A stretch of DNA of 7,906 nt, from assembly GCA_002699725.1 (NCBI GenBank), contig PACE01000025.1:9120-17025 (forward strand), written 5' to 3'. Shown one piece after another: positions 1 to 7,130 of the stretch. Within the stretch, counting starts at the first letter, position 1; every line of letters begins with the position of its first letter. The translations under genes and the position numbers were made by a program. Source of the stretch: Acidimicrobiaceae bacterium (GTDB taxonomy: Bacteria; Actinomycetota; Acidimicrobiia; Acidimicrobiales; MedAcidi-G1). A model generated the notes under the pieces. It was not told where the DNA came from, searched no databases, and worked only from the letters and a program-made list of their open reading frames with translations.

Positions 1-1049
1 AGGACGGCGCCGATATTGACGAACGCCTGGATCAGGATCCAGGTGGTGATCCCCGCTGCAAGGAGTTGACCGAAGGGGTCCGGGGCGTGCAGGGCCGTGG
101 ACAGGCCAACCAGGCCGATCACGAGGAAGCCCACGATGACGAGTCCGGCACCGACGAGGCCGAACTCCTCGGCGATGATGGCGTAGATGAAGTCGGTGTG
201 GGCAAATGGCAGGAATCCCCACTTGGCGCGACTCGCACCCAGCCCGATTCCAAACAGGCCGCCGTTGGAGATGGCCACACCGGACTGGATGGCCTGCCAT
301 CCAGTGTCGAGCGGATCCGTCCAGGGGTCGAGCATGCTGAACAGTCGCTTCCTGCGATAGCCGGCGCTCATGGCCAGGCCGAATGCGCCGATGGCGCCAC
401 CGCCGACCAGTAGGGCGAGGAGCCGCAGTCGCAGGCCGGCGAAGAAGAGCATCGCCACGGCGATGGCTCCCACGATCATCGAGGTGCCCAGGTCCGGCTC
501 CATCATCAGGAGCACACCGATGACGCCGACCATGCCCATGATCGGGTACAGCGTGAGCCTCTTCTCCGTGAGCGGGCGCTTGCGCCGGGACAACAGGTCG
601 GCGCAGTACAGGACCAGTGCCAACTTGAGGAACTCGGATGGCTGCACGGAAGCCACCCCGAGGTCCAGCCAGCGGGCCGATCCGTTCGTACGAAGGCCCA
701 GACCAGGAATGAGGACGAGCACCAACAGTCCGATGCATACCAAGAGCCCGGGCACGGCGAGCGGGCGCAGTCGCCGATAGTCGATCCGGATCATCGTGGC
801 CATGCTGATCAGGCCGATGAGGAACCAGAGCACCTGCCGCTTGAGGTGGTGCCAGGCATCGCCGTAGGAGCGCAGGTCGTTCACCGAGGAGGCCGACAGC
901 ACCATGACCACCCCGAGCAGGCACAGGAGGAGCGCCACCACGAGGAGCACCATGAAGCGCAGGGACCGGGTACCGGGAGGTCGACGCTTCACCTTCGTAT
1001 CCTTCGCCCGCCCTTCGGACCTGCTACCCCTGGTCGCCACCGGGCTCAT
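1..1049 (-). CDS. ftsW: FtsW, septal SEDS peptidoglycan glycosyltransferase (3' end cut off)
   Basis: Polytopic membrane enzyme of the SEDS family that polymerises lipid II into glycan strands at the septum, working with FtsI. Reading from the ATG at 1049 gives 349 codons with no stop before the left edge, so the C-terminus is outside the window. Visible features are a basic cytoplasmic N-terminus (about residues 1-30), a first membrane segment near 33-53, further hydrophobic segments near 72-88, 96-115, 138-151, 168-206 and 208-228, the family motifs QPSEFLKLA (136-144) and MEPDLGTS (183-190), and the large-loop signature GWQAIQSGVAISNGGLFGIG (250-269) followed by LPFAHTDFIYAIIAEEFGLVG (280-300). 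The Asp of HTDF (286) lies at the position known to be essential in SEDS polymerases. FtsW is preferred to RodA because of its place directly after murD in a dcw cluster. The start overlaps the murD stop (ATGA), and a GGAG lies a few bases upstream at 1058-1061. An internal Met at residue 33 is a less likely alternative start. Confidence 0.96.
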   Translation of the reverse strand, partial: MSPVATRGSRSEGRAKDTKVKRRPPGTRSLRFMVLLVVALLLCLLGVVMVLSASSVNDLRSYGDAWHHLKRQVLWFLIGLISMATMIRIDYRRLRPLAVPGLLVCIGLLVLVLIPGLGLRTNGSARWLDLGVASVQPSEFLKLALVLYCADLLSRRKRPLTEKRLTLYPIMGMVGVIGVLLMMEPDLGTSMIVGAIAVAMLFFAGLRLRLLALLVGGGAIGAFGLAMSAGYRRKRLFSMLDPWTDPLDTGWQAIQSGVAISNGGLFGIGLGASRAKWGFLPFAHTDFIYAIIAEEFGLVGAGLVIVGFLVIGLVGLSTALHAPDPFGQLLAAGITTWILIQAFVNIGAV

Positions 1050-2350
1050 CGAGCCTGCTCCAGTTCCCGGACCACGCGGGCGAAGTCGTCCCCGCGCTCG
1101 GCATAGGAGGAGTACCAGTCGAAGGAACTGCAGCCGGGTGAGAACAGCACCACTCCCCCGCCCTGGACCTCCCGGCGGGCCTGGGCGACCGCAGACTCCA
1201 TCGAATCGGCCAGCACCACCGGGCAACGGCCGATGAACGCAGCGACGACCTCGTCGGCGGCCTCGCCGATGGCCACCACCGCCCGGGGGGCCGAGCCGCC
1301 CAGGGGGGTGAGGTCGAGGCCCTTGTTCCGGCCACCTGCGATGAGAACGGCGCCCGGCAGTGCATTGACCGCCGACACGGTGGCATGTGGGGTGGTTGCC
1401 TTGCTGTCGTCGACGAAGCGGATGCCATCCACCTCGCCGAGTAACTGCATCCGGTGAGGGAGGCCACGGAAGCAGCGAAGGACGTCGGCGCAACCTTCGG
1501 GCAACGCTCCGGCCCGGGTCGCAAGGGCGGTAGCCGCCTGTGCGTTGAGCAGGTCGTGGGGCATGCGACGCGGCATCTCATCGACTGCGACGATCCGGTG
1601 CTCGCCCAGGAGAAGGTGTCCATCCTCGACGCGACAGGCGGCTGCCCCGGTGCCGAATCCGGTGGCTCCCTCCGGAGCGTGGGATCGGACCACGGGGTCA
1701 GAGAGGTTGGCGACCGCATCGGCCGGTTCCTCTATCGCCTCCCAGATGCGGGCCTTGGCTGCCTCATAGGCCTCGAGGTCGGCATGGACGTCGAGGTGGT
1801 CGGGCGCGAAGTTGAGCCAGGCTGCTGGTCCCAGACGAACCGACCGTGCGTGGCCCAATCGGAAGGAGGAGGCTTCGACCACGAACACCTCGGCTTCTGC
1901 GTCGTCGATCGCGACAACCAACGGTGTCTCGTTGTTGCCGGCGGGCAGGGCGCGGATCCCGGAACGCTCGAGCATTTCGGCGACGAGCGTCACCACGGTG
2001 GTCTTGCCATCGGTGCCGGTGACCGCACAGCGGGGTCGGGCATCCCAGTCGGCAGCCAGGTCCGACTCGTCGAGCAGAACCACACCGGCCTGCAGGGCGG
2101 CCCCGAAGACCGGATGGGCGTCGGGGACGCCCGGGCTGAGCACAACCCGATCGCAACCGGCGAGGAGGCCCGGCCACTCTCCCGCTTCCGGAGCAGCCAC
2201 CAGGTCGAGTCCCAGTTCCGACACAGCACGTCGCACCGCCCCTTCGGGCCGGTCGTCGACGGGTCGAACGTCCTCGCCCCGTCGTAGGAGGGCCTCGGCC
2301 ACGGCGCGTCCCGTCAGGCCGAGGCCGAGGACCAGCACGGTGAAACTCAT
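1046..2350 (-). CDS. murD: MurD, UDP-MurNAc-L-alanine:D-glutamate ligase
   Basis: Cytoplasmic ATP-dependent ligase that adds D-glutamate to UDP-MurNAc-L-Ala. The protein has 434 residues, normal for MurD. Order of features: a Rossmann-like UDP-binding N-terminal domain beginning VLVLGLGLTGRAVAEAL (5-21), the ATP P-loop GTDGKTT (112-118), VEASSF (158-163), LNFAPDHLDVH (179-189), a Lys at 199 in the position of the carbamylated lysine, GLPHRMQ (296-302), DDSKATT (314-320) and a C-terminal domain with LIAGGRNKG (336-344) and FSPGCSSFDWYSSYAERGDD (403-422). The open frame runs much further upstream (to 2704), but the family homology begins only at the ATG at 2350, which overlaps the mraY stop by four bases (ATGA) and has a strong GGAGGTG ribosome site. 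This start is therefore chosen. One residue departs from the common motif DDSKATN (Asn replaced by Thr320). MurD is preferred to other Mur ligases because of SSF, the DDSKAT motif and the position before ftsW. Confidence 0.97.
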   Translation of the reverse strand: MSFTVLVLGLGLTGRAVAEALLRRGEDVRPVDDRPEGAVRRAVSELGLDLVAAPEAGEWPGLLAGCDRVVLSPGVPDAHPVFGAALQAGVVLLDESDLAADWDARPRCAVTGTDGKTTVVTLVAEMLERSGIRALPAGNNETPLVVAIDDAEAEVFVVEASSFRLGHARSVRLGPAAWLNFAPDHLDVHADLEAYEAAKARIWEAIEEPADAVANLSDPVVRSHAPEGATGFGTGAAACRVEDGHLLLGEHRIVAVDEMPRRMPHDLLNAQAATALATRAGALPEGCADVLRCFRGLPHRMQLLGEVDGIRFVDDSKATTPHATVSAVNALPGAVLIAGGRNKGLDLTPLGGSAPRAVVAIGEAADEVVAAFIGRCPVVLADSMESAVAQARREVQGGGVVLFSPGCSSFDWYSSYAERGDDFARVVRELEQAR

Positions 2351-3390
2351 CGGCCCACCTCCGTGACGCCAGCGGCAATCGAGTCGGCATAGAAGAGCCC
2401 GAGGCCCACGGCTGTACAAAGACCCGAGATGATCCAGAAGCGCACGATGACCGTGGTCTCCGGCCAGCCACCCAACTCGAAATGGTGGTGGACGGGCGCC
2501 ATGCGAAACACCCGGCGGCCTCCGAAGAGGCGGAAGGAGCCGACCTGGAGGATCACGGAGACCGTCTCCATGACGAACAGGCCCGCCACGATCGGAAGCA
2601 GCAGGTGCGTGTTCGTGGCAAGGGCCAGTGCCGCCAGGCCGGTGCCGATCGCCAGCGAGCCGGTGTCGCCCATGAAAATCTGTGCCGGGGCGGCATTCCA
2701 CCACAGGAAGCCGAGGCAGGCTCCGGCCATTGAGGCGGAGACCACCGCTAGGTCAAGGGCATGGGGCACCTCGTAGGCCGCCGGGTAGCGGAACTGCCAG
2801 AAGGCAATGAAGGTGAACGCGGCGAAGCAGAACGTGCTTGCGCCGGCAGCCAGGCCGTCGAGGCCATCGGTGAGGTTCACCGCGTTCGAGGAGCCGATGA
2901 TGAGGAACACGGCCCAGATGGTCCAGAGCGTGTCTCCCAGGTCGATGCCCGGCTGGCCGATGCGGGCGAACGACAGTTCGGTATGGGCCCCCGTGTGGAG
3001 GAGCATCAGCATCGAGAATCCGACGGCGACGATGACGAGGCCGAGCAGTTTGGCCCGCTTGTTGAGGCCCAGGCTCCGTTCCCGAACGACCTTGATCCAA
3101 TCGTCCAGCAGGCCCACGGCCCCGCCACCGATGATCGCCAGCATCACGAAGATTCCGGTGCGCGTGTAGATGCCGTGGTAGAGGTCGCTCAGGACGTATC
3201 CGAGGAAGGCACCAGTCACGATCGCAAGGCCACCCATGGTCGGGGTGCCCGCCTTGGTGGCGTGGCCCTCGGGGCCGTCGTTGCGGATCGGCTGGCCGAT
3301 CCGCAACCGGGACAGCCACCGGATGAGGACCCGTGTCCCGATGAGCGAGGTGGACATCGCCACGCCAGCGGCGATGAGGAGACGGATCAC
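2347..3390 (-). CDS. mraY: MraY, phospho-N-acetylmuramoyl-pentapeptide transferase
   Basis: Integral membrane enzyme that transfers phospho-MurNAc-pentapeptide from the UDP nucleotide to undecaprenyl phosphate, making lipid I on the inner face of the membrane. The protein has 347 residues and about ten hydrophobic segments, both typical. Motifs in order: NDGPEGHATKAGTPTMGG (37-54), the catalytic Asp pair in LLDDWIKVV (94-102), NAVNLTDGLDGLAAG (169-183), FMGDTGSLAIG (239-249) and the histidine motif MAPVHHHFE (297-305). All expected catalytic residues are present. The start is a GTG at 3390 overlapping the murE stop by four bases (GTGA); the nearest ATG upstream (3398) is in another frame. A GGGG about eight bases upstream is a modest ribosome site. 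It follows murE directly, without the usual murF between them, and overlaps murD at its end. Confidence 0.98.
   Translation of the reverse strand: MIRLLIAAGVAMSTSLIGTRVLIRWLSRLRIGQPIRNDGPEGHATKAGTPTMGGLAIVTGAFLGYVLSDLYHGIYTRTGIFVMLAIIGGGAVGLLDDWIKVVRERSLGLNKRAKLLGLVIVAVGFSMLMLLHTGAHTELSFARIGQPGIDLGDTLWTIWAVFLIIGSSNAVNLTDGLDGLAAGASTFCFAAFTFIAFWQFRYPAAYEVPHALDLAVVSASMAGACLGFLWWNAAPAQIFMGDTGSLAIGTGLAALALATNTHLLLPIVAGLFVMETVSVILQVGSFRLFGGRRVFRMAPVHHHFELGGWPETTVIVRFWIISGLCTAVGLGLFYADSIAAGVTEVGR
2356..2362 (-). promoter_or_regulatory. Strong Shine-Dalgarno site for murD
   Basis: On the minus strand the sequence GGAGGTG lies within the last codons of mraY, about five bases before the ATG at 2350. 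It is the clearest ribosome binding site in the window and supports this murD start against in-frame starts further upstream inside mraY. Most other genes here have only weak sites and probably depend on coupling to the gene before. Confidence 0.8.
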
Positions 3391-4829
3391 GACCGCATCC
3401 CCAGCAGTTCGGCGGCGACCCCACGGTCGTCGAATGGCAGGCGCAGGGCGCCGACCTCCTGCACCGACTCGTGCCCCTTCCCGGCGACGAGAACGAGGTC
3501 ACCGGGGAGGGCGAGGCCGATCGCCTTCGCTATCGCGCTACGTCGATCGGGCTCCACGATCACCTCAGTGAGCCCCTTTTCGGAGGCCGCATCCCCTAGC
3601 GAAGTCGCATCCATACCGGAAAGAATGTCCGCAATGATCCCCTCAGGTGGTTCATCCCTCGGATTGTCCGACGTCACCACGACGACATCGGCGCCCAACA
3701 GGGCCGCTCGACCCATCTCAGGCCGCTTTCCCCGGTCCCTTCCACCGCCGCATCCGAAGACGCAGAGGACCCGACCATCCGCCACCACCCGTGCGGCAGC
3801 CAGCGCTGAGGCGATCGCATCGGGCGTGTGGGCGTAGTCGACGACCACGCTGATACCGGCGACCTCGGGCAGGTGCTCGAAGCGGCCGGGCACGGGTTCG
3901 AGCGTGCCGAGAGCCTCACGGGCCTCCGCCGCCGACATCCCGAGGAGGGCGGCCAGTTCGGCGACCACAAGGGCGTTCGTGACGGCGAAGCCCCCGGGGA
4001 GCGGGAGGTCGACCTCGCCACCCCGCCATTCGAACCGGGACCCACTCGAGCCGACAGTGACAGCTGCCCCAGATGTCGAGACTTCCACGACCTCGAGGCC
4101 TGAACGTCGGGCGGCCTCAGCCCTCTCCCGGCCGCCATCGTCGTCCGCGACGACCACCCCCCGGCCGGTGAACTCCCGAACCAGCAGGCGCTGCTTTGCC
4201 GCCGCATAGGTCTCCATCGACTCGTGGTAGTCGAGGTGGTCGCGGGTCAGGTTCATATGTGCCACCGCGGCGAACCCGATGCCGTCCACCCGGTGCTGCG
4301 ACAGTGCATGCGACGAGACCTCCATACACACGGTTTCCACGCCCTCGTCCGCCCAGGCGGCCAACTGGGCCTGGAGGTCGGGGGCCTCTGGAGTGGTACG
4401 GATGCCTGTGAGAGTCCCCGACTCTGCAACGTGTCGGCCACCGTGACGGAGCACCTCTGCGAGCATGTGCACCACGCTGGTCTTGCCATTGGTGCCCGTA
4501 ACCCCGACCACGTCGAGTCGGCGGGAGGGACGGCCGTGGAGGACGGAGGCCAAGAGCGCCATGGTCCGGCGGGCGTCGGGAACGAGCACCTGGGCCACCT
4601 TCAGGTCCAGGAGGCGTTCGACGAGGAGTGCCGAGGCACCGGCAAGCGCCGCCTCTGACGCATGGTCATGTCCGTCCTCAACCAATCCCGGCAGGCAGCA
4701 GAAGAGGTCTCCCGGGACCACATGCCGGGAGTCATAGGCGATGCCGGTCACCTCGGCTTCGATCCCGTCCGTCGGAAGGTCGTCGCCCCACTCGCGGCGC
4801 GCCACCTCGAGGAGTTCGCCCAGGTCCAT
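3387..4829 (-). CDS. murE: MurE, UDP-MurNAc-tripeptide ligase, probably meso-diaminopimelate-adding
   Basis: Cytoplasmic ATP-dependent ligase that adds the third stem residue to UDP-MurNAc-L-Ala-D-Glu. The protein has 480 residues, a normal length for a lone MurE, so it is not a MurE-MurF fusion. Features in order: an N-terminal UDP-binding domain with AYDSRHVVPGDLF (31-43), the P-loop GTNGKTS (112-118), the substrate motif TTPEAPDLQ (145-153), MEVSSHAL (169-176), NLTRDHLDYH (193-202), Lys212 in the carbamylated-lysine position, GRFE (315-318), VDYAHTPDA (330-338), FGCGGGRDRGKRPEMG (358-373), the substrate-choice motif DNPR (388-391) and AGKGHE (449-454). The DNPR motif is known from meso-DAP-adding enzymes, while lysine-adding ones usually differ there; the DAP assignment is an inference from it. 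The ATG at 4829 lies one base after the ftsI stop, with a G-rich stretch (GGGGG) just upstream as a weak ribosome site. Confidence 0.97.
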   Translation of the reverse strand: MDLGELLEVARREWGDDLPTDGIEAEVTGIAYDSRHVVPGDLFCCLPGLVEDGHDHASEAALAGASALLVERLLDLKVAQVLVPDARRTMALLASVLHGRPSRRLDVVGVTGTNGKTSVVHMLAEVLRHGGRHVAESGTLTGIRTTPEAPDLQAQLAAWADEGVETVCMEVSSHALSQHRVDGIGFAAVAHMNLTRDHLDYHESMETYAAAKQRLLVREFTGRGVVVADDDGGRERAEAARRSGLEVVEVSTSGAAVTVGSSGSRFEWRGGEVDLPLPGGFAVTNALVVAELAALLGMSAAEAREALGTLEPVPGRFEHLPEVAGISVVVDYAHTPDAIASALAAARVVADGRVLCVFGCGGGRDRGKRPEMGRAALLGADVVVVTSDNPRDEPPEGIIADILSGMDATSLGDAASEKGLTEVIVEPDRRSAIAKAIGLALPGDLVLVAGKGHESVQEVGALRLPFDDRGVAAELLGMRS

Positions 4830-4830
4830 G

Positions 4831-6717
4831 TCAGCCCCCGGTCGACGCAGCGACCTCGCCTGAATTCCGCTCGGCCTCCTCCAGGGCCAGCGCCTCGGCC
4901 GCCTCGAGTGCCGCCACCTGGGCGGGCGTCGCCGCCATCACCCGGCCGGTCTCCTCGAGGCCGATGCGTTCAGCCTCGGAGGGGATGCGGCGCTGTCGAA
5001 CCGCGAACTGCGCGAAGTCGGCAAAGATCGGTGCCGCGGCACGACCGCCAGAGTAGGTACTCAACCCCGGTTCGTCGACGACAACCAGGACCACGAGCTC
5101 CGGGTCCTCTGCAGGCAGCATCCCCACGAAGCTCGACACATAGTCGATGTTGCCACTGCCCTCCCCGTATCCCCCCTCGGGTCGGGGCTTCCATGCGGTG
5201 CCGGTCTTGCCCGCCACTCGGTAGCCGGGGACCTGGCCCCTCGTGCCGGTACCTGACTCGACCACCATTTCGAGCATGGCGAGCAGTTGGCGCGATGTCT
5301 CCGGCTCAAGGACCTGTTGATCGGGAGCTCGTTCGGAAGGTTGGAACACGCCCATAGTGTCCCGCGTTCCAAGCACCAGGGTGGGCGCGGGTCGACGCCC
5401 CTCGTTGGCAATCGTCGAGAAGGCCGTGACCATCTGGAGTGGGGTCACGGCAACTCCCTGGCCGATGGCAATGGTCGGAAGCGATGTTCCCGACCACTTG
5501 CCCACGACGGGCAGGATGCCAGCCGCCTCTCCGGGGAAGTCCAGTTCGGTGGTCCGACCCAGGCCGAATTCGAGCAGCCGCTCGTAGAGGCGTTCCTCGC
5601 CGAGGTCGACCGCCCAGAGGATCGTGCCGACGTTGGAGGACCGGCGGAGGATGTCGGCGATCGACCACTGCTCTTCCTCGTGGGGGAAGGAGTCCCGAAA
5701 ATCGCTGTCGTGGACATGGACCCAGCCCGGCACCTCACGCACGCTCGAGGGGGCACCGATTCCGGATTCGAGGACTGCGGAGAAGGTGAGGGGCTTCATG
5801 ATCGAGCCGGGCTCGTAGCTCCAGGTGACGGCACGGTGCTCGGTCGAGGGGCGAATCTCCCCCCCTTCGCGTACCACCGCTGCCGAAGCCAGGATCTCTC
5901 CCGTCTCCGGGTCCATGGCGATGAGGATTCCCGCCTCGCCACCTGCGGCCTCGACTCCCTCGGCAAGGAGACGTTCGGCCGCGAACTGGAGGGAGCGGTC
6001 GATCGACAACACGACGTCGCTGCCCAGGACCGCCGGCTCGATCTGGTACTCGCCGCCGGGAATCGTGGAACCCCGGGCTCCGGTCTCGACGATCAACTCG
6101 CCTGGTGTTCCGGAGAGCATGTCGTCGTACACGTACTCCAGCCCGCTGACCCCGGTGTCGTCGATATCGGTCCGCCCGAGGATGGCGATCGCCGAGTCCT
6201 CGCCGGGACGCACCCGGGAGCGTTCCTGAATCGAGAAGATGCCCGTCAGGTCCAGGTCGAGTGCGGCCTCAGCGACATCCTCGGAGACCTGCCGATCCAC
6301 GTAGACGAAGGCGCGACCATTGGAGAGCCGCTCCTCGAGGGTCTCGACGTCGGTGTCCACGATCTGGGCAAGGGCCCTGGCAGCGCGGATCGGGTCTTCG
6401 ATGAGTCGGGGGTTGGCGGCGACGGTCTGGAGCGGCACCGAGAGTGCGAGGTCCACGCCGTTGCGGTCGAGGATGGCACCCCGTGCCGCCGGGAGGTCAA
6501 CGATGCTGATGCGCTGAGCCGCTCCATGGGCAAGGTAGCGATCGGGCTCGAGGATCTGGAGTGACACGAGGCGCCAGGCGAGCGCTGCCGCGATCAGCAC
6601 GAAGGTGACTCCTGTGGCAAGGCAACGCCACCGGAGGCTGTGGGCCGTCTTGCGGAGGGGGACGACACGCCTCGACCCCTGACCACGGCTGGCGCTGGGA
6701 TCCGGGCGTCGACTCAT
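4831..6717 (-). CDS. ftsI: FtsI / PBP3-type class B penicillin-binding protein, septal D,D-transpeptidase
   Basis: Membrane-anchored transpeptidase that cross-links septal peptidoglycan, partner of FtsW. The protein has 628 residues. Features: a basic, Arg-rich cytoplasmic tail (1-32), one membrane anchor (about 33-54), the class B pedestal domain opening with ARGAILDRNGVDLALSVP (78-95) and including GRTDIDDTGVSGLEYVYDDM (181-200), then the transpeptidase domain. All three catalytic motifs are intact: SIMK (305-308, Ser305 nucleophile) in the context YEPGSIMKPLT, SSN (360-362), and KTGT (504-507). The family phrase AIGQGVAVTPLQM is at 417-429. There are no PASTA repeats. After the catalytic domain comes an Ala/Glu-rich, probably helical tail (about 595-628). 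The start ATG at 6717 overlaps the stop of the ftsL-like gene by four bases (ATGA); no strong ribosome site is seen, so coupling is likely. The stop is one base before murE. Confidence 0.97.
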   Translation of the reverse strand: MSRRPDPSASRGQGSRRVVPLRKTAHSLRWRCLATGVTFVLIAAALAWRLVSLQILEPDRYLAHGAAQRISIVDLPAARGAILDRNGVDLALSVPLQTVAANPRLIEDPIRAARALAQIVDTDVETLEERLSNGRAFVYVDRQVSEDVAEAALDLDLTGIFSIQERSRVRPGEDSAIAILGRTDIDDTGVSGLEYVYDDMLSGTPGELIVETGARGSTIPGGEYQIEPAVLGSDVVLSIDRSLQFAAERLLAEGVEAAGGEAGILIAMDPETGEILASAAVVREGGEIRPSTEHRAVTWSYEPGSIMKPLTFSAVLESGIGAPSSVREVPGWVHVHDSDFRDSFPHEEEQWSIADILRRSSNVGTILWAVDLGEERLYERLLEFGLGRTTELDFPGEAAGILPVVGKWSGTSLPTIAIGQGVAVTPLQMVTAFSTIANEGRRPAPTLVLGTRDTMGVFQPSERAPDQQVLEPETSRQLLAMLEMVVESGTGTRGQVPGYRVAGKTGTAWKPRPEGGYGEGSGNIDYVSSFVGMLPAEDPELVVLVVVDEPGLSTYSGGRAAAPIFADFAQFAVRQRRIPSEAERIGLEETGRVMAATPAQVAALEAAEALALEEAERNSGEVAASTGG

Positions 6718-7130
6718 CGGTGGAGGGTCCCGAACGGGTTCCCGACGGGTGCCGGGATCGGCTGTGCCGGGTCACCGGGCAGGACGGCAGGGAGGTAGAC
6801 CCGTTCGGGCGGCGGCACCATGCCCAGGCGCCCCTGGGCCACGTGGAGGATTCGACTCGGGCTCTCGAGGCGGGCAACCTCCATGCGGAGCACCTGCGCC
6901 TGTTCCCGGCCGTCGTCGAGTCGGCTCTGGAGGCGGTCGACCTCGAACTGGCCGTCCACGAGGACGCTGTGGAACCCTGCCAACAGGAGTGCGGCCAGGA
7001 AGACGGTGACAACGATGAAGACCGCCAGGGGTCCGATCACGGCGCGGACATCGGCGACAACACCCGGATCGGGGACCGCGATCGGTGTCTCGCGACGGAG
7101 CGGCCGGGGAAGGCGCAGGACGGCGGTCAT
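6714..7130 (-). CDS. ftsL: FtsL-like divisome protein (septum formation initiator type)
   Basis: Small bitopic membrane protein expected to join FtsI and FtsW in the divisome. The protein has 138 residues: a basic/proline-containing cytoplasmic N-terminus (1-29), one strong membrane segment (about 31-54, VIGPLAVFIVVTVFLAALLLAG), then an extracytoplasmic coiled coil (about 60-90, with regularly spaced Leu, Val and charged residues) and the conserved ending ARLESPSRILHVAQGRLGMVPPPERVYLP (86-114), with a proline-rich tail. The pattern LESPxRI followed by A...LGM is typical of actinobacterial FtsL/DivIC-type proteins. The frame is open further upstream (to 7295), but that part lies within rsmH; the ATG at 7130 overlaps the rsmH stop as ATGA and gives the expected size. 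FtsL is preferred to DivIC because of its position between rsmH and ftsI. Sequence conservation in this family is low, so the name depends on context. Confidence 0.9.
   Translation of the reverse strand: MTAVLRLPRPLRRETPIAVPDPGVVADVRAVIGPLAVFIVVTVFLAALLLAGFHSVLVDGQFEVDRLQSRLDDGREQAQVLRMEVARLESPSRILHVAQGRLGMVPPPERVYLPAVLPGDPAQPIPAPVGNPFGTLHR

Noticed and set aside
66..1236. Several small plus-strand open frames near the left end
   Set aside because: They are antisense to ftsW and the end of murD. The minus-strand reading gives a clear SEDS protein that simply runs off the window edge.
1454..2287. A 277-codon plus-strand open frame opposite murD
   Set aside because: It lies entirely within murD on the other strand, with no recognisable motif; murD motifs cover the same bases.
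2351..2704. A possible 118-residue N-terminal extension of MurD
   Set aside because: The frame is open, but it overlaps the conserved C-terminal part of mraY in another frame. The MurD fold begins at the ATG at 2350, which has a strong ribosome site.
2761..3837. A 358-codon plus-strand open frame across the mraY-murE junction
   Set aside because: It is antisense to two well-supported genes, is rich in Arg, Pro, Glu and Gly with no recognisable domain, and has the character of a GC-rich shadow frame.
5287..6564. A 425-codon plus-strand open frame
   Set aside because: It lies wholly antisense to ftsI, whose catalytic motifs are intact. GC-rich coding DNA often leaves long open frames on the opposite strand, and the translation shows no recognisable domain.
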